From Nitrosotalea sp. (lineage in GTDB: Archaea; Thermoproteota; Nitrososphaeria; Nitrososphaerales; Nitrosopumilaceae), in the NCBI GenBank assembly GCA_031296345.1, contig JARLFW010000018.1, forward strand, positions 1-5,804: DNA of 5,804 bases, given 5' to 3'. The first letter of the stretch is position 1; every line of letters starts with the position of its first letter. Position numbers and translations under genes: made by a program. A model generated the notes under the pieces. That model saw only the letters and a list, made by a program, of their open reading frames with translations. It did not search any database and had not been told where the DNA came from. This document shows, in pieces, positions 1 through 5,155 of the stretch.

Positions 1-173
1 ACAATCTTTGATACCAAATCCCTCTCTGTTACAATGCCAATTGGCAATTGATCTTTTGTTATTATTATACTGCTTACCTTATTTTTATCCATAATTTTTG
101 CAATCTCAGTAGCCGATACATTTGATTCAATTGTGACTACTTTGCTTGACATTATATCACGAGCTACTGTCAT
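1..173 (-). CDS. CBS-domain protein, N-terminal part (runs off window)
   Basis: Translating the minus strand from the ATG at 173 gives 57 residues that start MTVARDIMSSKVVTIESN and reach an IGIVTERDLV motif. That is the ordinary N-terminal half of a CBS domain: the first strand after DIMSSKVVTI, a helix SATEIAKIMDKNKV, the strand SSIIIT, then the GIVTERDLV turn. CBS domains usually occur in pairs and bind adenosyl ligands such as AMP, ATP or SAM. The second CBS repeat, and any other domain, lies outside the window. Stand-alone paired-CBS proteins of about 130-150 residues are common in archaea, so this could be one of those. A TATA-like box centred about 25 bases upstream fits a leaderless transcript beginning at the ATG. 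The gene is divergent from the zinc-finger gene to the right. Confidence 0.85.
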   Translation of the reverse strand, partial: MTVARDIMSSKVVTIESNVSATEIAKIMDKNKVSSIIITKDQLPIGIVTERDLVSKI

Positions 174-192
174 GAAAACAAATCAACTAATT

Positions 193-202
193 TAGTATAA
201 AA
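193..202 (-). promoter_or_regulatory. TATA-like box for the CBS-domain gene
   Basis: On the minus strand this reads TTTTATACTA, centred about 25 bases before the ATG at 173. That is the archaeal TATA spacing if transcription starts at the start codon. No Shine-Dalgarno site is visible, consistent with a leaderless message. Confidence 0.5.
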
Positions 203-216
203 TTTCTGGCAGGATT

Positions 217-254
217 ATCACTTTTGATAACCACTTGAATATCATTTCTGATAA
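217..254. repeat. Tandem pair of ATCA-N4-TGAT palindromes, likely operator
   Basis: Two 14-base copies, ATCACTTTTGATAA at 217-230 and ATCATTTCTGATAA at 241-254, agree at 12 of 14 positions. Each contains the dyad ATCA-N4-TGAT. Their starts are 24 bases apart. A partial third copy, ATCACTTTAAT, begins at 260 and runs into the plus-strand TATA-like box. The array fills the space between the TATA box of the CBS gene (193-202) and that of the zinc-finger gene (265-275). That is where a dimeric regulator would act on both divergent promoters. The operator role is inferred from position and symmetry. Confidence 0.55.
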
Positions 255-264
255 TGAAGATCAC

Positions 265-275
265 TTTAATAATAT
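265..275 (+). promoter_or_regulatory. TATA-like box for the small zinc-finger gene
   Basis: TTTAATAATAT is centred 20-27 bases before the ATG codons at 290 and 296. It matches archaeal promoter spacing for a leaderless message starting at one of these codons. It argues against the more upstream ATG at 254, which lies inside the palindrome array. Confidence 0.4.
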
Positions 276-289
276 TGAAACCGTCTTTT

Positions 290-502
290 ATGAGCATGGT
301 GGAAAGATTCCTATCTCAGGACCTGTATATTCCACATGGGAAAAAATTCACAAAATCTGATGTTAAACCGCTTACGTGCCATGTATGTAAAAAAGAATTA
401 AATGGATTATCCATTACAGCCAAGGTATTGAATGGCGAAATGGTGTTTTTATGCTCTACTCATTATAAATCAAAACCGTACCAGGTCGTCTCGGTGAATT
501 AG
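290..502 (+). CDS. Small CxxC...CxxH zinc-finger protein
   Basis: This encodes 70 residues beginning MSMVERFLSQDLY. The frame is open back to an ATG at 254, which would add 12 residues. I prefer 290 (or the ATG at 296) because a TATA-like box sits at leaderless distance and the 254 start falls within the palindrome array. From the 290 start, C30-x2-C33 (TCHVC) and C55-x2-H58 (LCSTH) are separated by 21 residues, the pattern of a treble-clef or zinc-ribbon type zinc site. The chain between them is KKELNGLSITAKVLNGEMVF, a beta-hairpin-like stretch. The N-terminal 25 residues are basic and polar, with no signal peptide or membrane helix. I do not recognise a named family. Nucleic-acid or protein binding is the usual role of such small archaeal zinc proteins, but that is inference. 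The next gene starts 43 bases downstream and may be co-transcribed. Confidence 0.7.
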   Translation: MSMVERFLSQDLYIPHGKKFTKSDVKPLTCHVCKKELNGLSITAKVLNGEMVFLCSTHYKSKPYQVVSVN

Positions 503-545
503 CATAACTATCCAGCCAGAGATAAAAACAGCAATTGAGAAAAAC

Positions 546-773
546 ATGGAACTTATGTTGAACCAGACCAAGATATATCTGCCATTTCTTAAAGTAGCAT
601 TTCCAGCAGTTAGAGACCTCTCTGAATTGACTTTTAACATGATGATGGGAAACGCGTTTACACTCTTTGTAGCTCAGCTTGCTTTTCGAATGCAAACTCC
701 ATCTGCAAGTGACTTTGCAGAATTTGGACAAATTGTTGAAGCATACAAAAGTAAAGTAAAGGAATTATTCTAA
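546..773 (+). CDS. Small helical protein of unknown function, coupled to a stress protein gene
   Basis: This encodes 75 residues starting MELMLNQTKIYLPFLKVAF. I do not recognise the family. The sequence is almost certainly all helical: an amphipathic stretch over residues 1-20, a Met/Phe-rich segment NMMMGNAFTLFVAQLAFRM near residues 31-49 that is too polar for a confident membrane helix, and a charged helix over 56-75 ending in KSKVKELF. The frame stays open upstream to a stop at 495, and IKTAIEKN directly precedes the ATG, but there is no other ATG, GTG or TTG in that stretch. Evidence for a real gene is the coherent protein-like composition and the junction with the next gene: the TAA at 771-773 is followed at once by the TTG start of the stress protein. 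It may be a partner of that protein or only co-regulated with it. Confidence 0.6.
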   Translation: MELMLNQTKIYLPFLKVAFPAVRDLSELTFNMMMGNAFTLFVAQLAFRMQTPSASDFAEFGQIVEAYKSKVKELF

Positions 774-1220
774 TTGTTACTGAAAAATATTCTAGTTCCA
801 TACGACGGGTCACCACTTTCAAAGAAAGCATTAGAGTTGGCAAAAGACATTGCAAGAAATTTTAATGCTGATCTAAAACTCTTGATGGTAATTCCTGTTT
901 ACTATCCAATATCTGACTCTGTCTTTTCAGGGACCGCAGTTATGAACTATCAACAAGTTGTAAAGGCTTTAACAGAGCAAGGCGAAAAAGAGATGAAAAA
1001 AATCACAGAAAAATGTAGGGAGGAAGGTACCAAGGCATTTTATAAAATTATTCATGATGATGTATCTAATGCTATTTTAAAAGAGGTAAAAAGATCAAAA
1101 ATTGATCTAATCATAATGGGAAGTAGAAGACTAACAGGTGTTGCATCTCTGAAACGACTAGGGAGTACTGCAAGGCATGTCTCAGAGCACGCCACATGTC
1201 CTGTTACTATCGTTCACTAG
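774..1220 (+). CDS. Universal stress protein (UspA family)
   Basis: This encodes 148 residues, the usual length of a single-domain Usp. The N-terminal strand KNILVPYDGSPLSKKALELA holds the conserved Asp (VPYDGS, D11) that contacts adenine in ATP-binding Usp proteins. The C-terminal part IDLIIMGSRR...LGSTARHVSEHATCPVTIV is the classical Usp end, with the phosphate loop followed by the last helix and CPVTIV strand. The canonical loop is G-x2-G-x9-G-S/T. Here the second Gly is Arg (GSRR) and ten residues precede the GS, so ATP binding may be weaker or different. The start is TTG at 774, the only start that keeps the KNILVPYDGS strand. It directly abuts the preceding TAA, and a weak AAAGGA lies at 758-763, so translational coupling is likely. 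A T-run (1222-1226) begins one base after the stop and could end transcription. The protein is cytoplasmic and probably dimeric, as in the family. Confidence 0.92.
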   Translation: MLLKNILVPYDGSPLSKKALELAKDIARNFNADLKLLMVIPVYYPISDSVFSGTAVMNYQQVVKALTEQGEKEMKKITEKCREEGTKAFYKIIHDDVSNAILKEVKRSKIDLIIMGSRRLTGVASLKRLGSTARHVSEHATCPVTIVH

Positions 1221-1226
1221 ATTTTT
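1221..1226 (+). terminator. T-run after the stress protein gene
   Basis: Five T residues directly follow the stop codon of the stress protein gene. Archaeal RNA polymerase can terminate at U-tracts without a hairpin. The run is short, so this is weak evidence. Confidence 0.25.
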
Positions 1227-1264
1227 GCAGAAATAGATAATCTTACAAATACCTGACCAGTATT

Positions 1265-1396
1265 ATGATATCAGGGATAAAATTGAAACAAAGAAATTGT
1301 GACTGTAAATGTGGTTGTACGAGAAAAATTTGGAGCCAATATTATGCACTATGCATATTTTGCACACTTGCTGGCCACACAATATCACTAGCCTGA
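1265..1396 (+). CDS. 43-residue Cys-rich (CxCxCxC...CxxC) small protein
   Basis: An ATG at 1265 opens a 43-codon frame ending at TGA 1394-1396. The protein begins MISGIKLKQRNCDCKCGCTR and contains C12, C14, C16 and C18 in strict alternation. Thirteen residues later come C30-x2-C33 (LCIFC) and His37 (GH), followed by a short tail. Six cysteines plus a histidine in 43 residues are not expected of a chance frame, and they form a compact zinc- or other metal-binding knuckle. Small CxCxC proteins of this kind occur, to my recollection, in ammonia-oxidising archaea. No function is known to me. An AT-rich TTACAAATA at 1243-1251 lies about 20 bases upstream and might serve as a promoter element for a leaderless message. 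The gene lies 44 bases after the stress protein gene on the same strand. Confidence 0.6.
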   Translation: MISGIKLKQRNCDCKCGCTRKIWSQYYALCIFCTLAGHTISLA

Positions 1397-1425
1397 AACC
1401 CATTGAAGGCTTGAGTTCTGTAAGG

Positions 1426-1472
1426 CCCCGATACTAACTTGAAATAATTTTAGTTCCACATCTACATCGGGG
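1426..1472. other. GC-capped hairpin in the convergent intergenic region
   Basis: CCCCGAT at 1426-1432 is perfectly complementary to ATCGGGG at 1466-1472. Immediately inside, ACTAA (1433-1437) pairs with TTAGT (1450-1454) around a 12-base loop, leaving an 11-base bulge on the 3' side. A further weak stem, GGCTT/AGGCC (one G-T pair), lies just before it at 1408-1427 and competes for its first bases. In this AT-rich setting a run of four C matched by four G stands out. It lies between the end of the Cys-rich gene (plus) and the end of the exporter gene (minus), so it could be a transcript end structure or a small structured RNA. No T-run flanks it on either strand. Nothing else was found in 1397-1519. 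Confidence 0.4.
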
Positions 1473-1519
1473 AAGATTCATCTATCAACATGGCTAATTT
1501 TGGGTCCAATACGAGATTT

Positions 1520-2659
1520 TCATTTTTGGTTTTCCTTTGACATATCCTCGCTAATAAGATGGGATATGCGTGGAGGATCCTTTCCAATATGAAATGAAAT
1601 GGCATGTTGTTCTATGGCAAGGTCTGCTTTTGTCATGCGTTCATGTTGACGTAAATGGTCGGTCCAAGATTCTGAAGTAAACATCATGACATATCGACTT
1701 GGATTTTCAACATCATGAAACAATTCCCAACTGATTGCACCATCACGTAATATGACAGAACGCATGTCGCTCATTGCTGATTCAAACTCCTGCGAATGTG
1801 TTGGATCAATTTGGAATTCCATTTCTACTAGTACAGATCCTTCTGCATGATCATCAATGTCAATCATCGTACGAGGCATGTACCAATGCATTGACGGAGT
1901 TAGATCTACATCTGCAAGTGGCTTTAGTTTGTAACGAGTAGATGTAACAAGACCAACTACTAATCCAATTGCTGCCGCAATCAATGCAGTTGGTATTCCC
2001 CAGATTTCTGCAACAATGCCCCATAAGATGCTGCCAAAAGCTACTCCTCCCCAATACATCATCTGGTGAACTGAGACTACTCGTGTTCTTACCCATGATG
2101 ATACAGAATTGTATGCAACAAAATTCAAACTGGATGATATGATAATCAAAGCCGTTCCAATTGTAAATATTCCCACAAACAAGATATCTATGCCATGATG
2201 GAATGATATGACAATCATTGCAATGGCATACACAATTATCGCACCTGCTACACGCTTTTCTATTGAAATGTTCTTTATCCGAGGTACTAGCACAAAACCA
2301 CTGAACAATCCGCCTAGTCCCAATGCTCCAACCAGAATTCCAAAAAGAATTGAATTTGAACCTGCTTCATTACGAGCCAAGAGAGGCAAAAGCGATATCA
2401 CTGCACTGCCACAAATTGTAATTGCAAAGTCTCGTGCCAAGAGTGCGCGTACATGTAATGAATGGCGCATGTATCGCAATCCTGTGCGAATTGCTCCAAT
2501 TACTTGCTCAGGTGGAAGAAGTTTGCGTTCTGATGGTTTATTCCACCTATGAAGAAAAATTATAATGCCAATGAAGGAAAGTGCATTTAACATAAACACC
2601 ATTCCAGGTCCTGCTGCAGCAACTACAAGTCCGCCAAGAAGTGGGCCCACTTTATTCAT
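1520..2659 (-). CDS. N-terminally truncated MFS_3/EntS-type exporter with C-terminal monooxygenase-like domain
   Basis: This encodes 379 residues, whereas full MFS_3 (transmembrane secretion effector, EntS-like) proteins have about 520-550. The protein begins MNKVGPLLGG, which matches motif C (R-x-x-G-P-x-L-G-G) of transmembrane helix 5. Eight hydrophobic segments follow, at about residues 4-20, 21-38, 77-95, 104-125, 136-153, 158-182, 198-218 and 222-240, equal to helices 5-12. Helices 1-4 and motif A are absent. Residues about 275-370 are the antibiotic-monooxygenase-like domain typical of this family, with LRDGA, WELFHDVENP, ESWTDHLRQHER and the closing PPRISHLI. The ATG lies 30 bases after the reductase stop and in the same frame as it. 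A GTGAT just before it could act as a short Shine-Dalgarno site, so the remnant may be translated as part of the operon. It could be a decaying gene, half of a split transporter, or a new function built on the C-terminal domain. Confidence 0.8.
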   Translation of the reverse strand: MNKVGPLLGGLVVAAAGPGMVFMLNALSFIGIIIFLHRWNKPSERKLLPPEQVIGAIRTGLRYMRHSLHVRALLARDFAITICGSAVISLLPLLARNEAGSNSILFGILVGALGLGGLFSGFVLVPRIKNISIEKRVAGAIIVYAIAMIVISFHHGIDILFVGIFTIGTALIIISSSLNFVAYNSVSSWVRTRVVSVHQMMYWGGVAFGSILWGIVAEIWGIPTALIAAAIGLVVGLVTSTRYKLKPLADVDLTPSMHWYMPRTMIDIDDHAEGSVLVEMEFQIDPTHSQEFESAMSDMRSVILRDGAISWELFHDVENPSRYVMMFTSESWTDHLRQHERMTKADLAIEQHAISFHIGKDPPRISHLISEDMSKENQK

Positions 2660-2689
2660 AAAATCACAATAAGAAGTAAAGATAATTTT

Positions 2690-3337
2690 CTATTTTTCTC
2701 TAGTCCATTCTTGTGCTATTGCTTTTACTTCCTTGATTGATTTTTCCAAGTTCAAAGATTTTACATCTTCTCCAGCATTCATCCCGCCAGCAAGAATTCC
2801 ACGGATGTCCGAGTATCCCATAAACTGAAATTCAACCTTTGCAAGTGACAGTGCGTGTTCCCATGGAGTCATTGGTCCATTTTCGTAAATTGCTCCTGAT
2901 GATACAATAGTAAGGGCTTTTTTTCCATTCATCAGTCCAGTGTATCTTTCATTCTTAACATCCCATGTTTGGCCTTTTAGCATTACAGAATCAAACCAAG
3001 CCTTGACAGGTGCGGGCATTGAAAAATTATTCATAGGAAATGCAACAGTTACAATATCAGCTGATTTTAGCTGAGTAGTCATGCGATCCATTTTGGATAA
3101 ACTATTCTTTTGCTCAGAAGATAATTCTTCTCCCAGATAATTGCGGTGGATATATGCAGCTAAATTTTGCTCCAAGAACAAGTCTGGTACATCTTGTACT
3201 AGATCAAGTCTTTCAATATCTGAATTTTTTATCTCTCCAATAAAAGCATCCAATATCTTTTTGGTGTTTGATCTTTCATTTCGTGGAGTATATTGTACAA
3301 TTAGTGTCTTCAACGGTTTTGTTTCGTTGAGACTCAT
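2690..3337 (-). CDS. FMN-dependent NAD(P)H:quinone/azo reductase, flavodoxin-like (AzoR type)
   Basis: This encodes 215 residues, close to the 200-210 of AzoR-like reductases (Flavodoxin_2 family). The first strand and phosphate loop TLIVQYTPRNERSNTKKIL (residues 11-29) would hold the FMN phosphate. PMNNFSMPAPVKAWFDSV at 101-118 corresponds to the P-M-x-N-F isoalloxazine loop of AzoR. SSGAIYENGPMTPWEHA at 146-162 matches the S-x-G-G loop, with Ala for the second Gly. The C-terminal GYSDIRGILAGGMN is the usual end strand. Such enzymes pass two electrons from NAD(P)H to quinones, azo or nitro compounds in the cytoplasm, avoiding semiquinone radicals. The start ATG overlaps the pirin stop in ATGA, giving tight translational coupling. 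Pairing of this family with pirin suggests quinone or aromatic-compound detoxification. The substrate cannot be read from the sequence. Confidence 0.88.
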   Translation of the reverse strand: MSLNETKPLKTLIVQYTPRNERSNTKKILDAFIGEIKNSDIERLDLVQDVPDLFLEQNLAAYIHRNYLGEELSSEQKNSLSKMDRMTTQLKSADIVTVAFPMNNFSMPAPVKAWFDSVMLKGQTWDVKNERYTGLMNGKKALTIVSSGAIYENGPMTPWEHALSLAKVEFQFMGYSDIRGILAGGMNAGEDVKSLNLEKSIKEVKAIAQEWTREK

Positions 3338-4083
3338 TTCTGTGCAGCCTCCACTAGTACTGAATTTTTCATATACTTTATTGGCAGATCAATTAAGATA
3401 AGCTCAGTATCACTTTGAGCTTTGATCTTTAAGATCTCTTCATTTTCTACCTGTGCGGAGTATCTTGTATTGAGCACTTTGCCATTTATTGTAATTTTTC
3501 CTTCAATTACAAACAAGTATGTAATTCTATCACTCTTTGCGATATAACTCAGATCTCTTCCTTCTTCCAGATTTGAAATGTAGAATGTTGCATTCTGGCT
3601 TATTGCAAGTCCGTCTTTTGGGTTGGAGTTCTTGGGAGTAATTACTGAAAGTAACTTGTTTTTCCTGTCGTCTTTTGTGTATTTTTTCTGCTCCCATGAT
3701 GGTTTCAATCCGCGGGTATTGCTAAAGAGCCAAATCTGTAATAGTCGTAGCGGCTTTTCATTTGAATGGTTAAATTCTGAGTGGAATACACCAGTTCCAG
3801 CCGACATTCTCTGTATTTCACCTGGCTGTATTATTCCATGATTTCCAAGACTATCCTTGTGCTCAAGTTCTCCGTCTATAACATAGGTTACAATCTCCAT
3901 GTCTTGATGCTGATGAAAATCAAAACCTTTTCCAGGCTGTATGATATCATCGTTGAAGACACGTAATGGTCCAAAGTTGACTTTACTTGGATCATAATAT
4001 TCACCAAAGGAAAAGTGGTGGTATGTTGTCAACCAGTCACTTTCTCCCTTGTATTGTTCTTGTTCTTTTATTATTTGAATCAT
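3334..4083 (-). CDS. Pirin-family bicupin protein
   Basis: This encodes 249 residues, within the range of bacterial and archaeal pirins (230-290). The N-terminal cupin contains PGKGFDFHQHQDMEIVTYVIDGELEHKDS, in which H57 and H59 are metal ligands. H101 and E103 in GTGVFHSEF complete the site, at the same spacing and even the same numbers as I recall for E. coli YhhW. The core RMSAGTGVFHSEFN is the pirin signature. The second cupin (about 165-235) carries FVIEGKITINGK and lacks a full His set, as is usual. YhhW and human pirin have quercetin 2,3-dioxygenase activity in vitro, and other pirins act as redox-sensitive partners of regulators, so the true role here is open. It is the first gene of the operon with the reductase and truncated exporter, and is divergent from a FilR1-domain regulator. 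Confidence 0.93.
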   Translation of the reverse strand: MIQIIKEQEQYKGESDWLTTYHHFSFGEYYDPSKVNFGPLRVFNDDIIQPGKGFDFHQHQDMEIVTYVIDGELEHKDSLGNHGIIQPGEIQRMSAGTGVFHSEFNHSNEKPLRLLQIWLFSNTRGLKPSWEQKKYTKDDRKNKLLSVITPKNSNPKDGLAISQNATFYISNLEEGRDLSYIAKSDRITYLFVIEGKITINGKVLNTRYSAQVENEEILKIKAQSDTELILIDLPIKYMKNSVLVEAAQK

Positions 4084-4100
4084 GAATTAATAGATAGCAA

Positions 4101-4112
4101 GTAAATTAGATA
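4101..4112 (-). promoter_or_regulatory. TATA-like box for the pirin operon
   Basis: The minus strand reads TATCTAATTTAC, centred about 24 bases before the ATG at 4083, at leaderless spacing. No Shine-Dalgarno site precedes the ATG. The first CTAGT box (4117-4125) lies just upstream of this element on the minus strand. Confidence 0.4.
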
Positions 4113-4116
4113 ACTT

Positions 4117-4175
4117 CTAGTAAACAAAATTGAGGACTAGTCAAGAGATGTGTTTACCTAAAGATACTAGTTTAC
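4117..4175. promoter_or_regulatory. Three phased CTAGT boxes and GTTTAC motifs between divergent promoters
   Basis: CTAGT begins at 4117, 4137 and 4167, that is, at spacings of 20 and 30 bases (close to 2 and 3 helical turns). The outer two are extended to CTAGTAAAC (4117-4125) and CTAGTTTAC (4167-4175), exactly 50 bases apart. The middle one sits in the 8-base palindrome GACTAGTC (4135-4142). GTTTAC also occurs at 4152-4157, giving an inverted relation to GTAAAC at 4120-4125. The cluster lies between the pirin-operon TATA box and the regulator promoter, where an autoregulating repressor would bind. CTAGT is not rare elsewhere in the window, so phasing and position are the main support. Confidence 0.4.
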
Positions 4176-4222
4176 AGATATAATCAAACTGAATAAAAAT
4201 ACAAGTCTTTGTCATTCCAAAT

Positions 4223-4232
4223 TCTTTTTATT
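4223..4232 (+). promoter_or_regulatory. TATA-like box for the FilR1-domain regulator
   Basis: CTTTTTATTG is centred about 27 bases before the ATG at 4255, the archaeal spacing for a leaderless message starting at that ATG. This decides for 4255 and against the TTG at 4231, which overlaps the box. Confidence 0.5.
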
Positions 4233-4254
4233 GATAGCATCTGCTCCTTTTTAC

Positions 4255-5061
4255 ATGCATAATTCAGAAGGACCACAACTTCCTTCCGAGGTATTCATGG
4301 AACTTGCAAGTGATACTAGATGTGACATACTCGAGATGTTGTATGAGAAACCAGTGCATGCTTCCAGTATTGTTAAAACTCTCAAATTAACCAAGCAAGA
4401 TACGCATAGAAACACATCTAGATTAGCAGATGCAGGAATCATAAGAAAAAATTCTGAAGGATTGTTCTCCTTAACAGAGTATGGTAAATTAATAGTTGAG
4501 CAAATTCCATATTACCAATTCTTGTACAAATACAAGAAATTCTTTGAAGACCATTCATCTGATCTTCCACTCAAATTCAAACAAAGACTAGGAGTTTTCA
4601 ACAACTGTGAATTGGTAACCAAAGTAACAAATGTTCAACAGAGAATAAAAAAAATAGAATCAGAAGCAAAAGATCACATAAAGTTGATTGTCTCACAAGC
4701 TTGGGAAGACGAAGGAAAGACACTCTTAGACAGGGTAAAAAATGGAGTAAAAATATCTACAATTTTTGGGTTTGATTCAGTCATGCCAGATGAGATTGTA
4801 GAAAACATACAAAAAAAATTGACGAGTTTTATTCAAAAAGGAGACTTGGAACAAAAGATAGTAGACGGCAATGTTAAGATCTCATTATTTATTGCAGACA
4901 AGCAAGCTGCAGTCATGTTTCCAAACCAAAAAGGAGAAGTGGACATGAACGCAGTATTTATTGGAAAAGATTCAGAATTCTATGAGTGGTGTAATGATTA
5001 TTTTGAATACTTGTGGAATACAGCAAAGCCCATTGTAAAGGGCAGAACTAAATTTTACTAG
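4255..5061 (+). CDS. Winged-helix regulator with FilR1-type middle domain (DUF1724)
   Basis: This encodes 268 residues from the ATG at 4255. The frame extends back to a TTG at 4231, rejected because it overlaps the TATA-like box. Residues about 11-75 form an ArsR-like winged helix: SEVFMELASDTRCDILEML is helix 1, SSIVKTLKLTKQDTHRNTSRLADAGII is the helix-turn-helix, and RKNSEGLFSLTEYG is the wing. Residues about 120-262 resemble the FilR1 middle domain, with VKNGVKISTIFG, VKISLFIADKQAAVMFPN and EWCNDYFEYLWNTAKP typical of it. In FilR1 this domain senses an acyl-homoserine-lactone-like signal in a methanogen; in other archaea the ligand is unknown. It is divergent from the pirin operon, with shared candidate operators, and so is a likely controller of that operon and of itself. 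A T-run and a hairpin follow the stop. Confidence 0.85.
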   Translation: MHNSEGPQLPSEVFMELASDTRCDILEMLYEKPVHASSIVKTLKLTKQDTHRNTSRLADAGIIRKNSEGLFSLTEYGKLIVEQIPYYQFLYKYKKFFEDHSSDLPLKFKQRLGVFNNCELVTKVTNVQQRIKKIESEAKDHIKLIVSQAWEDEGKTLLDRVKNGVKISTIFGFDSVMPDEIVENIQKKLTSFIQKGDLEQKIVDGNVKISLFIADKQAAVMFPNQKGEVDMNAVFIGKDSEFYEWCNDYFEYLWNTAKPIVKGRTKFY

Positions 5062-5095
5062 TCTCCAATTTTTGAATTAATCAAGGAGATTCAAA
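5062..5095 (+). terminator. T-run and small inverted repeats after the regulator gene
   Basis: Five T residues at 5069-5073 come 8 bases after the stop. TTTGAAT (5071-5077) pairs with ATTCAAA (5089-5095), and alternatively TCTCC (5062-5066) with GGAGA (5085-5089). This is a plausible transcript end between convergent genes. The rest of 5096-5155 shows no other feature apart from the T-run for the opposite gene. Confidence 0.3.
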
Positions 5096-5130
5096 TACTG
5101 TAAGACATGATTCCTCTGAATAGATTGTTT

Positions 5131-5136
5131 AAAAAA
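5131..5136 (-). terminator. T-run after the Cys/His-rich gene
   Basis: On the minus strand six T residues occur about 20 bases after the stop codon of the Cys/His-rich gene. This is enough for a weak archaeal termination signal. Confidence 0.3.
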
Positions 5137-5155
5137 GACGTAAGGAAAAGTTGTT

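Noticed and set aside
254..289. Upstream ATG at 254 as start of the small zinc-finger gene
   Set aside because: The ATG lies within the palindrome array and has no TATA-like box at good spacing; the 290/296 ATGs do. It remains possible.
456..855. Two minus-strand open frames across 456-731 and 658-855
   Set aside because: Both are antisense shadows of the plus-strand small genes and the start of the stress protein gene, with no coherent protein features.
2208..2552. Plus-strand open frame of 114 codons
   Set aside because: It is antisense to the exporter gene's membrane-helix region, has no recognisable domain, and the opposite strand has clear family motifs.
4117..4175. CRISPR-like or mobile-element repeats
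   Set aside because: Only short 5-9 base motifs recur, with no long identical repeats, spacers, terminal inverted repeats or target duplications.
4231..4254. TTG at 4231 as start of the regulator
   Set aside because: It overlaps the TATA-like box that sits at leaderless distance from the ATG at 4255.
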